Below are positions 36,786-48,600 of a stretch of DNA of 64,000 nt, piece by piece. The notes under the pieces were generated by a model, which had not been told where the DNA came from, ran no database searches, and saw nothing but the letters and a program-made list of their open reading frames with translations. How positions within the stretch are numbered: position 1 is the first letter of the stretch; the number at the start of each line of letters is the position of its first letter. This stretch comes from Callorhinus ursinus (lineage: Eukaryota; Chordata; Mammalia; Carnivora; Otariidae), in the NCBI RefSeq assembly GCF_003265705.1, contig NW_020312848.1, forward strand, positions 54,660,808 to 54,724,807, given 5' to 3'. Made by a program: the position numbers and the translations under genes.

Positions 36786-37000
36786 CCAACACTTAGAATG
36801 CTATAAGCCAGACATTCTTCTAGGTTTTTAACATGTATACTTTATTTTAATACTCATAATAGCCCTATGAAAAAGATATTCTCTTTCACAAATGGGAAAA
36901 CTGCTGCTCAAAGAGGTTGAGTGACTTGTACAAAATCATACAATGACAATGTTGGAACAGAGTTTGGAACCCAGGCATTCTGACTCCAGAGTCCCCATGA
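36786..37000 (-). repeat. MIR SINE
   Basis: The complement of MIR, nearly full length: agccagacattcttctaggt, aatactcataatagccctat, ctgctcaaagaggttgagtg and ggaacccaggcattctgact then ccagagtcc. Confidence 0.92.
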
Positions 37001-39020
37001 GTAATCCATATGTTGTCTTTAAAACATCTGTCTTCTATAGTTGTTTCCTGTGTTCCCTAACACGTGCCCTCCAGTGAAACCTGCTTCTGGAGCTGAAATT
37101 TAGCTTAGCCAGCTGATCCAGGGATTTGCTCTTTAATTGTACTTGCCCACAACATTTACACAGAACTGATAAAGATATTGATCACTTAAGGCCCATGAAT
37201 ATCCAGCTCCACTTCATGTGGCACCAAGTATAGCATTTCTCTTTTCTTTCTGCCTTATATAGAAGCCTAAGTTGATATTAAAAGGTTGTGGTAGCATGAA
37301 ACCTGCTTTCAGACAATCAGCTTAAGTCATTGGCTCTTCAGTGTTACCCTATTTATACCAGTTCATTATATTGTACTTAATATGAAATTACAATGACTCA
37401 CTCATAAGTGCAGCTTTCTTAGACTTAATTAGACACTGAAGAATTATTAAACATTTGACAGCATATTGTACATTTGAAGTTGGTATTGAATTCTCATTGA
37501 TACTAAGGCACATACAAGGTAATATAACATGTTCCTCCGACTGTGAGCTTATGTAATTTTTCACAATTTAACAGCTTTTTGGATGCTCGATTCTTTCAGA
37601 TGTTTGGCACATAAACATTTTCTAACAAGTCAGATGTGACTTTTAATTGAAGATAAAACAATTTGATCAGGTAAAGAACAGTATGAAGACCATTTAAATC
37701 AGGGAAATGTCATCCGGGTTCTAAATTTCAAGTCTGTCCCTACCGATGTGTTCCTTAATTAGATCAGTTTTTTCATCTCTAAAAATCAATGTATTAAACA
37801 AGAAAATTCCTATTCCTTTTTAAAAGCTATAAATATAATAATTTAACAAATTGTTTTTGTAGATTCCTTCATAGAATGAGCCTGACTACTTCATCAGAGG
37901 TCTGACTTCACCAAATTCAAGTACCTTATAGCTCTTGTCAAGTTGCTCATATTAATAGGTAGAGGATATGAATTCTAATTAGGTTAATCTTATAATATTT
38001 CTTTATTATTTTTTAAAGTCTTGAAAATACTTATTTGTTATAGAGACACAAATGAATAAGAAAATGGGTAAATTGGAATCAGATAGCATTTTAAATGAAT
38101 TAAGATCTGTATCCAAATCCAAATATTTAGTAATGAATAAACAATTCTTATACAATGGAAAATATATAGGAAACCTGTGTGTGTGGCATAGAAACATACA
38201 AGTATTTAGCTTAGCTCCTAAATAGTTTCAGTAGCACCACCAGCAGGGCATACTGCCCTATGGAATGGATCTTTTAGTTTAAACATGTTTTTAGGCTTCT
38301 TGGATTTATTAGATCTTGAAAAAAATGATTATTAGTAGGAAAAAATAAATGTTAACTTTCTACAATATGTAATCATATACAAATGTAGCATAATAAACTG
38401 TTTTTATTACAATTTCATCATCTGAATGGAAATTATAGTGTTAGTGCTTTCAAGAGATGGTTCTATCTGCATGCACAGTGAGGGAGAGTTCGCATAATGG
38501 TCTGTAAGGCATATCAAATTTATTCTGTGAGGTAGATAAAGGTCTTTTAAAGGTCTTACTCCACTTGTGGAATGAATTTCTTATCATGTATAAATTCTGA
38601 GTGTAACACATTTTTCCCCCTGAAATGTTCAAAAAGAAGAGAATGGCTAAAGAATTTCACTACTGTACAGTAGAAAAATTTTTAATTAAAGAAAAATTCT
38701 ACCTGGCATGGTTGTTAATATTAAAAATGATGATCTATTCATTATACAGAAAAGCAGTTAAGACAAATTAGATAAATACATTTACTCAGAGAAGGAAGGA
38801 AATACGAACACTGGAATCTGACCATCAGGAATAAAACTACATTCAGAATTTTTTTAAATGATAAGAGAGGGTGGGCACAGTATTTTTCCCCTCTCTGGGA
38901 TCTACTAAAAGTACATTTTCTCCTGGTCAGGATTCATCATCACAAGGTTTTCATTTATAATAATGCTTTAAAATATATGTTTAAATGAAATTGACAAACA
39001 TAAGTTTCTTATGTCTGGCA
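37001..39020. other. Putative intron, no assigned feature
   Basis: AT-rich with no repeat I can name and no gene signals. Confidence 0.4.
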
Positions 39021-39036
39021 TCACATGAAGATTTTC

Positions 39037-39234
39037 TTTTTTTTTTTTTAAGATTTTATTTATTTGACAGAGAGAGAGATAGTGAGAGCAGGAACACAAG
39101 CAGAGGGAACGGGAGAGGGAGTAACAGGCTTCCCGCTGAGCAGGGTGCCTGATGTGGGGCTCGATCCCAGGACCCTGGGATCACAACCTGAGCCAAAGGC
39201 AGACGCTTAACAACTGAGCCACCCAGGCACCCCC
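39037..39234 (-). mobile_element. CAN SINE
   Basis: Complete younger-type element ending gagccacccaggcacccc. The target duplication tcacatgaagattttc is exact at 39021-39036 and 39235-39250. Confidence 0.97.
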
Positions 39235-39374
39235 TCACATGAAGATTTTCAAAGACAGTATATGTTACCCTTAACAATCATATAAACATTAGTAACACTA
39301 TTATTATTATCATTATTGTCACTATTTCCATAGCTGAAGATATTGAGGTACATAGAAGTTGAATACGTTGCTTG

Positions 39375-39735
39375 TTTGGCAAACTTTATTGAATTCCTAC
39401 TATGTGTCAGGTACTTCACTCAGCCTGAGGTGGAAGTAACTGTTCTCAAGAAGATAAAATACAGGAGGAAGAAAACAAAAACAAAAACAAAAACAAATTA
39501 TAATAAAATTTGATGATACATAAGGTAATTATATGATCCCAATGCTAGTCATATAAGAAACATAAATTCAAACACTTTAATTGTGGATATAACAATTTTC
39601 ACATTTCCTGATGCACTAGAATATAACCACCATAAGCCAAAATTATTTGTTTTATTCACTGCTGTGCTCACAGACTCCCAGAGTTACCTGGAACATAATA
39701 GATACCCCAAAGTATTTTGTTGTATGAATTAAGTG
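39375..39735. repeat. L2-like fragments
   Basis: 39375-39465 (cctactatgtgtcaggtact ... ctgttctcaagaagataaaa) looks like the complement of an L2 3' end. 39615-39735 (ttgttttattcactgctgtg ... cctggaacataatagatacc) looks like an L2 3' end in sense orientation. An (AAAAC)n patch lies between them at about 39470-39498. Confidence 0.5.
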
Positions 39736-40639
39736 ATAAGGAAAATTATTACTCTTTTTCCTATTCCCTTACCCACCCTAACGAGAAAAGTCTATCATGT
39801 CTGGCATGGCCTTTAGTTCATGATAGGAGCTTAGTCAAGAGTTATTGAATACATGAAAGAACAAAGAAACCACAATTAGTTGAAGGTTTTATTACCAATT
39901 CGGAAGAATTACGGTGATTGACAAAGGTAAGGATGTAAGTATTTTTACCTTCATCTTTACCAGGTTTGATCATTTTGCATCATTCCAATGATAAAAAACA
40001 TATTTTGCTTTACACACCAATTCTCTTATTTTCTGGGTTTCAAATTTGCCTTAAGTTTTATCGCTATTTCAGGTATCTACAATACTGTAACTAATATTTT
40101 TTTCTCCTCACATTTCTTCTTTTCCTGTTTGGCAGATGGAATATTTCAACTAAATTAAAATAAGAACTAATGTAAAGGAATAACAAAGAGAAATTGACAA
40201 AGAAGATATATACTTCAGAGAAATACTATGATACTTTGAACTACACAGATATCATCTGTCATAGACATTTATGTTGTTTTTCAAAGGCCAAGGAATCAAA
40301 TCAGGTAAGACTTCAAGTTTCTAATCATTTAAGATTAAAATTCAAGTAAAATCCCTCAGTTGAAGAAGGTAAATGATGGAAAATTTGAATTACTTGTCTA
40401 TGATAACATAGCTGGGAATAAAACATGCTCCTGCTTTCTTAATTTCAGAGTGTAGCTACTAATCCTGTGTAGGTTTATTTATAAGACAGTTCCAGTAAGT
40501 AAAAGATGAAACTGCCATCTGGAGATACAGGGTTTTCTTTTCATTACCTGAAGTCCAGGCTTTCCTTCATACTCCTTGGAGCTATTGAATATTTTGAGTA
40601 GATCAAAGTAAACACTTTCAAATTTAAAATATTTCTCAT
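39736..40639. other. Putative intron, no assigned feature
   Basis: AT-rich. No feature assigned. Confidence 0.4.
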
Positions 40640-41430
40640 ATCATCAAACAGTGCTACCATAAACATCCCGACTTGTGTTATCTTGTATACATATTGTGTG
40701 TTCCTCTAGAGCATATGCCAAAAATTGACATCAAATATTAATACCTACAAACTGACATCCAAAATAGCTATTCCCATTTTTATTTCCACATTGTTTCAAC
40801 ATGCTTATTTCCTCCACCCTTTGTTAACTTGATATTATCACCCGTTTTTTTTACCAATCTGATATTCAAAAAATATATATTGATGCTTTAATTTGCATTT
40901 TCCTGATTACAAGTGAGGTTGAACCCTTTTTAATATTAATCAGGTATATTCCCTCTTCTGAAAATACTCTGTTCACATCTTTTCTCTTCATTTTTCTTTT
41001 TCTTGTCTTTAGTAGGAGTTCTTTATGTCATCTGAATGTTAGTTGCTTTATTTGTTCCATATGTCCCAAATATTTTGCCTAGTCCACTACTCGCATGGGA
41101 TTTTTATTTAGAGTATAGTCATATGTGCATATATTTTTCTTTATGGTTTTGTGTATATAAAAGGATCGACCGCTCCAAGTTCAAATTATAGCTTCCTATA
41201 TTATTTTCTAAGAATGTATAGGTTTTTGAAAAGGTCTTTCTCTATCCTTTGTATGCTTTATCATGCTTTAAACTGTACATATTTCCATGTGGGCAAAACA
41301 GTTTTCTGAATACCATTCCTTATACCATCTATTTCTTTACCCACTGATTGATAGGCTATTGTTATAAAATACTAAAATTTCTTATGTATGTAGGTGAGTT
41401 TCTTTACACATTCCTGTAGAGATATTATCT
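40640..41430 (-). mobile_element. Old L1 (L1M-type) ORF2 3' region
   Basis: The complement of a decayed ORF2 end: gctttaatttgcattttcct, taggagttctttatgtcatc and tgaataccattccttatacc then tttctttacccactgatt. No intact frame. Confidence 0.65.
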
Positions 41431-41479
41431 AGTTTTTAATCATAATTTATGTAAACAAGTTTCTTTTATTGCCTTGTTC

Positions 41480-41877
41480 TTCAATGCTATTTACATCCCT
41501 ATTCCACCTGCTACAACTATATTTCATTTGCTGGAGTATTCTCTAAGAACAGTGGTGGTAAGTTTTCTGAGTCTCTGGATGTCTGAAATGCCTTTATTTT
41601 AATCTCATACTCATTTGGCTAGATCTAAAATACTAGTTAAAATTCCCTCCCAACCCATCCTGCTCATTCTTTTTATATTCAGTGTCACTAATGGCAAGTC
41701 TAATGGTAATTTGATGCTTATACATTTGTGGATAACATGGATATCTTTCCTTCTTTCTCACGGAAGAAGTTTTAGGGTTCCTCTTAGGTTTTCTCTTGAT
41801 ATTATTGTAAACTCACTACATTTGCTTTTGTTAGTTTTCTTTTAAGATTTTATTTATATATGAGAGAGTGAGAGAGC

Positions 41878-41909
<32 letters not shown>

Positions 41910-42560
41910 TCACGAGCAGGAGGAGAGGTAAAGGGAAAAGCAAGCTCCCTGTTGTATGTATCAATCCTAGGACCCTGGGATCATGACCTGAGCCAAAGGC
42001 AGGCGAACTGACTGAGCCATCCAGATGCCCCCTGCTTTTGTTAGTTTTAAAACATTTATTTCTACTGAGTACTTAGTGGATTCCTTCAATCTCAGGATTT
42101 GTGTCTCTCTTCAGTTTTAGGACATTCTATTTGCTTTCTTTCTATTGTTATCTATTTTTTTTCTTTCTCAAATTCCTATTGAATTGATTTTCGGAATTCT
42201 CAATCCATCCTGCATGAGGCTTTTCTTGAATGTTGTATATATCTTTATAGTGTATGCTGTATGCTGGGAATACTTGTCTCATTTGACCAATAAACTAATT
42301 TTCCCTCACCTAAATCCATTCTGTTATTCATTCTAATAACTGAAGTTTTATTTCATGCCAATAATTAACTTGGCCATTTCAATGACTTCTGCTTCTTCTT
42401 TCATTTCTCTCAGAATATTAATACAATTTATTTCAAAGCCCTCTACAGCTTACACTTATTAATTCTGCCTACTTAGATGTGTTATATTTTTGAGTTGATC
42501 ATCATTCATTTATGATGCTGGCTTTCCCTGATTTTTATCAGTTTTTATTGTGCACATTTT
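41480..42560 (-). mobile_element. Old L1/HAL1-like remnant, split by a SINE
   Basis: The order of ctgaaatgcctttattttaa, ttggctagatctaaaatact, ttctcttgatattattgtaa and ggattccttcaatctcagga then ttcagttttaggacattc matches an antisense block seen in old L1-lineage elements. The CAN SINE at 41839-42032 interrupts it. It may extend rightward toward 43100. The precise subfamily (L1M or HAL1) is not assigned. Confidence 0.5.
41839..42032 (-). mobile_element. CAN SINE
   Basis: Tail ttttaagattttatttatat, a (GA)n middle and head complement gagccatccagatgcccc. The target duplication tgcttttgttagtttt is exact at 41823-41838 and 42033-42048. Confidence 0.96.
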
Positions 42561-43390
42561 CTGGAGTTGAGATACTCTTCTAAAATCTATTCGCACAGTC
42601 TGCTTAGGGTAGAGGCAGGGCATATTGTGGCTTTTATTCTGATATGTTTTAGTGAGAGTAGTTCTGGGACATGCCCACCAACTATGGCTAGCCTTGTGGC
42701 TCTCACAGACGCTTCACTTCTTCCAAGCGTGGCTATCAACCTGGGACACTGCTCTCATTCTCTGATTCACGGTTCCACTTCCACCGCCTCCACCATTGAA
42801 TTGCTGCTGCTTGTCTCAAGATGTGGAAGACGTTCTTGGCTGCTCCTCCTGTGACAACTCAACTAATCTCTCTGATTTCCCTCTGTGCCTTCTTCTCTTC
42901 CTCCAGGTAGCCACCATCGCTGGGCAAGAACCATGCTGGCTATCACCACCACTTTTGCTGTAGGACCATCCTTCATCAATCTTGAGCTATGGTTTCCTTC
43001 TTTCATGAGGTACCACCTACTTTTAATCTGTCAAGATTCTTCACAATTTCTAGTCTCCTTGTTTTCCAAAAGTGATCATGGATTTTGGAAATACATGTTT
43101 TCTCTTATTTGTATGGATCTGAGGAAGGGCGAGGCTTACAGCATGTTCCATACATGTTCCTTTATAGGGAGCAGATTTATTTTTAAAATTTACAGGAAAC
43201 TTAAGTAACTTGAACTTAAGATAGTGACCTTACTACTCCAAACTCATTTTTCTTATATATAAAATTGTGATGTCTGCCTCATTCTGCCTCATTGTAACAG
43301 TTTCTCCCTGACTTAGAATCCTTTGGAAGCCCTCTCAAAATATCTGTGGAGAAGAACCAGTTTTTGTTATTGTCATTGCTGTTTGTTTGC

Positions 43391-43392
<2 letters not shown>
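42561..43392. other. GC-richer stretch, unassigned
   Basis: 42700-43000 is rich in CCACC and CTGCT words and has open frames of 95 and 107 codons in different registers. I see no domain, signal peptide or splice structure. It may be a continuation of the old L1-lineage remnant. Confidence 0.35.
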
Positions 43393-43426
<34 letters not shown>

Positions 43427-43616
43427 TTAGAGAAAGGGAGAGAGAGAGAGCGTGCACGTGTGTGAGCCAGGGGAGGGGCAGAGGGTAAGGGAGAGGAAGA
43501 AGGAAAGAATCCCAAGCAGACTCCCAACACAGGCCTTGATCTCACGACCCTGAGATCATCACCTGAGCCGAAACCAAGAGTCAGATGCTTAACTGACTGA
43601 GCCACACAGGCGCCCC
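43393..43616 (-). mobile_element. CAN SINE with (GATT)n tail, older subfamily
   Basis: The tail has become (GATT)n at about 43394-43428. The head carries the gaaaccaagagtcagatgct spacer of older copies and ends gagccacacaggcgcccc. The flanks share only gtttgttt. Confidence 0.92.
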
Positions 43617-44080
43617 ATGTTTGTTTTTAATTTCTAATCCCTCTTGGATACTTTTGTGAAGCATGAAGTCACACACTTGGATTTCCTGGCAAGGCCAAAG
43701 TGCTACAAAAACTCTTCTAACTGCACATCTTCACTATTTCTACTTATCTCATTGAGGAACAGTAAGAGGGTTTGCAGACTGGCTTCAGTTCACACACCAT
43801 ACTTGAAGTGGGACTATTCCTTTAGACAAAGTACTCTCTCCTTTCAGTGGAAACCCAGGCTGGGTCCTCTGCTTTGCCTTAACTTCTTCCACTACACTGC
43901 CTGAGAATTATCCTATCTCTATCAGACTATCTGCAGGTCCCAGAACAAGATAATGGGCCCTCACATGATTATGGACACGCATGTGCATACTGCCTAGAAT
44001 TATTTCTCTCACTTTGCTAAAGAGTAATTTCCCATATATTATTGATTTGTCTTTTTGCAAAATTGAGCTCAAGTACCATC
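43617..44080. other. Putative intron, no assigned feature
   Basis: The frame at 43644-43904 (86 codons) has no family signature. Confidence 0.4.
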
Positions 44081-44275
44081 TCATTTTAGGGGCTTTCTGA
44101 CTTTTTGATGTAGAGATATGTCCTTTTCCTCTCCAGTCTCACTGTCATAATACTCCTTATCTACTTCGATTATACTGCTTAACTGTGTGGTTTTTATCTG
44201 CATGTTTACTCACTTGTCTTCCTTCTATCAAAAGATTACTTCCCCTCTACTGCTTGTGATCCTGTTTCTTAGTAG
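44080..44275 (+). repeat. L2-like LINE fragment
   Basis: gtaccatctcattttagggg, tttctgactttttgatgtag, ctcactgtcataatactcct and tcaaaagattacttcccctc follow an L2 3' end loosely. Confidence 0.45.
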
Positions 44276-44439
44276 CCTAAGAGCATCACAGCTCAGCTGA
44301 AAATGTTTAGTAATTACGTATTTAGGAGTAAATGCAAATAAGTACTGTGTTTTATATTTCCTTCAGTACATATTTATACACTGCTTTAATTTTCCTACTA
44401 TAAACTCAGTCATAAAACTATGCTTTTCAATCAGATGAC

Positions 44440-44760
44440 TCCTGTTTTTATTCAATTCTGGGAAACTCTGGGCTATTGTTCTGTCAGCTATTGTCTCTGC
44501 CCTTGTCTCCCTGCTCATTCCTCCTGGAACTCCTACTTGACATGCATTGGACTTTCTCATCAGTTATTCTGTTTTTTTTTTAAACTAATATTTACTTTCT
44601 GTTTTTTTATCTTTTGTTCAGCAATATGCTTGATTTCCTCAGTATACCAAACTCATCTTCCAATTAGCTTATTCTCTTTTTATAAACCACTTGTTGAATT
44701 TTTAATTTCAGTGACATTTTTTTCATGTCCAGAATATTTATGTATAATAAAATCCTGCCA
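44440..44760 (-). mobile_element. Old L1/HAL1-like remnant
   Basis: cttccaattagcttattctc, cacttgttgaatttttaatt and catttttttcatgtccagaa match an antisense block of old L1-lineage elements. The 147-codon plus-strand frame (44420-44863) lies across it and is not a gene. Confidence 0.55.
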
Positions 44761-44869
44761 TACTATAATAAGAGGAGTCCAAAAATTCAATCATATGAAA
44801 TATGGAATTGGGTTATTTCAAGAGAACTGTGTCATGAATTACTGTCTCCAGCATAGGCATTAAAGCTCT

Positions 44870-46310
44870 CCCCTAGTAAAAGGCATATATCTAGTTCCAA
44901 TATCTTCACAGACCATTCAATTAAACTCCTCTTCATCAATCTGAATTTGAAGTGCTTCTTTATTTCTGGCATTCAAGAAGTGCTCATTCATATTTTTAAG
45001 ATTTGTTAAGTAAATATTAAATTATATCTTATACACTGCCACTATGAGTTTGGTACAGGGAATTTTATCATGTCAGTCCACTTTACCAAACTGACTAGAA
45101 ATTCTATTTTCTTTTTCTATCATATGAACTGTCTGTAGCCTAGGCTGTGAATTTATTCCCTGCCCTCTGCTCACTATGCGGGCCAGACCCAGGCCAGGTG
45201 TTCTGAACCAATATCCCAGTCTTTAGCATCCCAACCTAATAAGTTTGCATACAGATATCCATTTGATGCCTATATCCACTCTGTCCTGAATTTGACTCAA
45301 AGTATGAGATTATTGATGGGCAGACTTGTATGAAGGTCTTTTCTTTTAACCATGTTTCAGTGAGGTATTTTCAAAACACACTGCATTACAGTAAATTTAC
45401 TAACAGCTGGTACATTAGAATTCTACCTCTGCAGGTAATCAATGTCAATTCACAAATTTTGCAACTGAAGGTCCTGGCTTGGGTGGTATTTCTGATACAA
45501 CAAATGACAGCTTCCAATCAGAAAAAAAATAGCATTTACTTCAAAGTTGATTCTTCATTTGGAATTAATATAGTTTCATTGTTTTCATTTTTGCCCCATG
45601 TTAAAACTTTACTGAAGTAACTTTGAGGGGTAATAACACTGTAGAAGGAAGATTATAAAGGTTTCCTTCCTTAAAGCTTAAAAATAGTAGCCAAAAAAAG
45701 TAGGTAAGCAAGTCAAAAGACAGATAGCAGCATTCACAAAAAGATAGGTTATAAGTGCATATTGTAAATTATGAGATGAGCAATCCAATGATAAGGAGAG
45801 AGAAGATATCAAAAATGTTCTACTACTCTACCCCAGAAGCCATGTGGAAGGACAATGACTTAACACTCTCTTGAAAATATTTATTGATACCCTACAAAAA
45901 TCTTATAAGGAAACAGACTGAAAGGCATGGGTAGGGAAAGGCATGGGTAGGGACCCCAGGAGAAAACATTTGCCACTCACGTAAAACAAAACAAAATAAA
46001 CCAAAGAAAAGAAATGAAAAAGAAACCCATTATAAGGTCCCACCATTCTTCACAGATGAAAAGAAGATGGAGAGAAAACTATGGATAATAAATCAGCTTT
46101 TCCAACTTTAAACAAGTAATTACATGAATTGGGGCCGGGGGGGGGAAGAGTCCCTGAGAGAGGACAAATGAAGTATCAGGATAACCAAAACCCCAGTTGA
46201 TGTCCTGCTTTAAAGAGAAGTAGTGTGGTGGCACGAGCTAAAATGCTGAATTCACCAAGTAGCAGGAAATGAGAGTTAAAAACTACTAAGAATAAAAGGA
46301 AACTTCCTTC
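44870..46310. other. Putative intron with a 16-bp tandem duplication
   Basis: aaaggcatgggtaggg occurs twice in tandem at 45921-45936 and 45937-45952. A G-run (ggggccgggggggggaag) lies at 46131-46148. No gene signals. Confidence 0.55.
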
Positions 46311-46315
46311 CTTAA

Positions 46316-46690
46316 ATAAAGGTTATGTTACTCGGGGTCTTCTGAGAAGCGGACACTAGAAGAGGATTATATGTGTAAGGATTTTATTAACTGCCTGTAT
46401 GAGAGAAGATGAGGAGGGAGCCAGGAGGCTGGGAGAGTTGTCAGAACTAGAGACAAGCCTGACCTGGAGTAAAGGAGAGAAGCAGGGAAGATTTTGCAGA
46501 GTATCCTAGTTCGTTGGGCAGTTTAAGGAAGATTCAAGAAGACTGTCAGGGAATCTTTCAGCCAAAACTGGTCATCAGTGGAGTCTTTTATCTCCTAGAA
46601 ATGGATCTAACCTAATTATTGCTCAATCATTGGCTGGAAATGGCCTATGGAAACTATGGCCTTAGAGTAAACACAGCAATGAATTTCAGA
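46316..46690. repeat. Possible LTR or other dispersed repeat, unclassified
   Basis: ctcggggtcttctgagaagc, gggagccaggaggctgggag and aagcctgacctggagtaaag look like a dispersed mammalian element. I cannot name the family or set its ends. Confidence 0.35.
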
Positions 46691-46839
46691 GCATAGCAGC
46701 TGTGGGCCTTGGTCAATTATCCACCATGCCCTATAATGGTAAGTCTGCAAGGTGCATTCTCATGGCTATCACAATAGGTATATGCCAAAGCCCTGTAACA
46801 AATATATTGGAAACATTCCCATTAAACTTAAGAAAAAGA

Positions 46840-47036
46840 GGGCGCCTGGGTGGCTCAGTCGTAAAGCGTCTGCCTTCGGCTCAGGTCATGATCCCAGGGT
46901 CCTTGGATCAAGTCCCACATCCCACTCCCTGCTCGGCGGGAAGCCTGCCTCTCCCTCTCCCACTCCCCCTGCTTGTGCTCCTGCTCTCGCTATCTCTCTC
47001 TCGGTCAAATAAATAAATAAAATCTTTAAAAAAAAA
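46840..47036 (+). mobile_element. CAN SINE, younger subfamily
   Basis: Head gggcgcctgggtggctcagt, then cgtctgccttcggctcaggt, tcatgatcccagggtcc, CT-rich middle and tail tcaaataaataaataaaatc. The target duplication aaacttaagaaaaaga is exact at 46824-46839 and 47037-47052. Confidence 0.97.
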
Positions 47037-47059
47037 AAACTTAAGAAAAAGATAATACA

Positions 47060-48600
47060 ATGATGATTTTAGCCAAAGCAATTTGGTAGAGAGAACAAAT
47101 TGGAAATAAAATATGCAATTGTTGCAATTTATAGACACTATACTTGTCTATAAAATCCAAATGAATGTATTTTAAATTCTTAAAGCTAATAAAATAATCC
47201 AGCAAGTTAAATGGGTATAAAATCAGGATTAAATAATGCCATATAGAAGTACATTCAAATGTAAAATGTGGCATCAAACAAGAATTTCACAGTAGCAACA
47301 GAAAACCAAAAAACACTAAAAAATAACTCTAATGAAAGAGATGCAAAATATTTAAATATAAAAAAGCTGAGGGGCGCCTGGGTGGCTCAGCCCCTTAAGC
47401 GTCCAACTCTTCATTTCCACTCAGGTCATGATCTCAGCGTCATGAGACTGAGCCCCATGCTCCGAGGGCTGTGCAGACTGTGCTTGTCCCTCTCTCTACC
47501 CCCACTTGCACACTCTCACTTTCTCTCTCAAATAAATAAATAAACAAATAAAATCTTTTTTTTAAAAACTGAAAGCTATAAAGGGCACAAAAGAAGATTT
47601 GATTTCATAAAGAGATATGGCATGGATAACAAGACTAAAAATTGTATAGACGTTAACCTCATTACAATTAATCTATAATTAAATGCAAAAAATATCCTAA
47701 CAGAATTTGGGATGAAACAAAAGTTAAATTCTATAAACTTATTCTAAGGTACATATGAAAATGCAAAGATTTAAGAATCTACATTTAATTTTGTAGAAAA
47801 TCCACAGGATGGAGGGCCATACTCTATCAGATAGGAGGTAAATAGAACAGCATGTGATAGATACAAGAGCAGTAAAAGTTACAGTGGCCAGAATACTATA
47901 AAGATAACAGGACATAAGGCATAGAAATCAGAATTTGATATATATGAAGGAGCATTATAAATTCATGAGTCAAGATTGTGTATTAATTTTTTAATAGCAT
48001 CAGAACACATATTTCTATCCATATGGAAAAATGAAATAAAATTAGATCCTGACCTCACTTCAAACCAAGCAAAGTATGTTAAAATCTTCAATATGAAAAA
48101 GTTAAAACATTTAAACATAGGTGACAATATTCAGAATCTATTTACAAGGAAGGGTACCTTGAAAAAGATGTTTTTAAATCATAAAGGAAAAGACTGATGG
48201 ATTTGATTAGATCAAAAACCAAAACTTATTGTAAGACCAAAAGGAAAACAAACAAACAAACTATAAACAGAGCTAAAATACACCAAGTTTGGGAAAAGTA
48301 TTTACAAACAACAAAAGATATTTATCTGAAATACAGTATTTATTAATCCTCCAACTCTGTAAGAACCCATGTTATTCGAGAGTAATGTTGAAAGGCTAAT
48401 ATGACAAGAAGAGCAGCTACTCTAGCAATCATGAAAATGCAAGGCAAAACAACAAAGAGAAACCATTCTGTACCCACTTGATTGGAAGAGAAAGGTCTGA
48501 CATTTCTAATTGTGGATAAGGTTTTGGGGAAAATTTAAACGTGCAGATGCTGAGTGGAGGGGAAGCTGGTATAACCCCGGGAGAGAGCAATCTGCTGATA
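47060..48600 (+). mobile_element. Old L1 (L1M-type) ORF2 remnant, split by a SINE
   Basis: Diverged L1 ORF2-like sequence in sense orientation, for example ttagatcctgacctcacttc (48041 region), reading DPDLTSNQAKYVKIFNMKKL in a 73-codon frame (47976-48197), then aaaccattctgtacccactt and gttttggggaaaatttaaac. It has many frameshifts. The CAN SINE at 47371 interrupts it. Confidence 0.7.
47371..47568 (+). mobile_element. CAN SINE, older subfamily
   Basis: Head ggggcgcctgggtggctcag, then cgtccaactcttcatttcca, tcatgatctcagcgtcatga, CT-rich middle and tail caaataaataaataaacaaa. The flanking duplication is unclear. Confidence 0.93.

Noticed and set aside
42567..43208. Frames of 95 and 107 codons in a GC-richer stretch
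   Set aside because: They are in different registers with no domain or splice signals. They are probably part of an old repeat.
6502..43428. Regularly spaced repeats as CRISPR-like arrays
   Set aside because: The tandem tracts are simple microsatellites (TG, CA, GTTT, GATT, GA) with no unique spacers, and the host is a mammal.
44420..44863. 147-codon plus-strand frame rich in Phe, Leu and Cys
   Set aside because: It lies across an antisense old L1-lineage remnant and AT-rich DNA. The hydrophobic composition is what T-rich sequence gives by chance, and no start context or splice structure supports it.
47976..48197. 73-codon frame as a possible small gene
   Set aside because: The residues match decayed L1 ORF2 in sense orientation, and the flanking DNA continues the L1.
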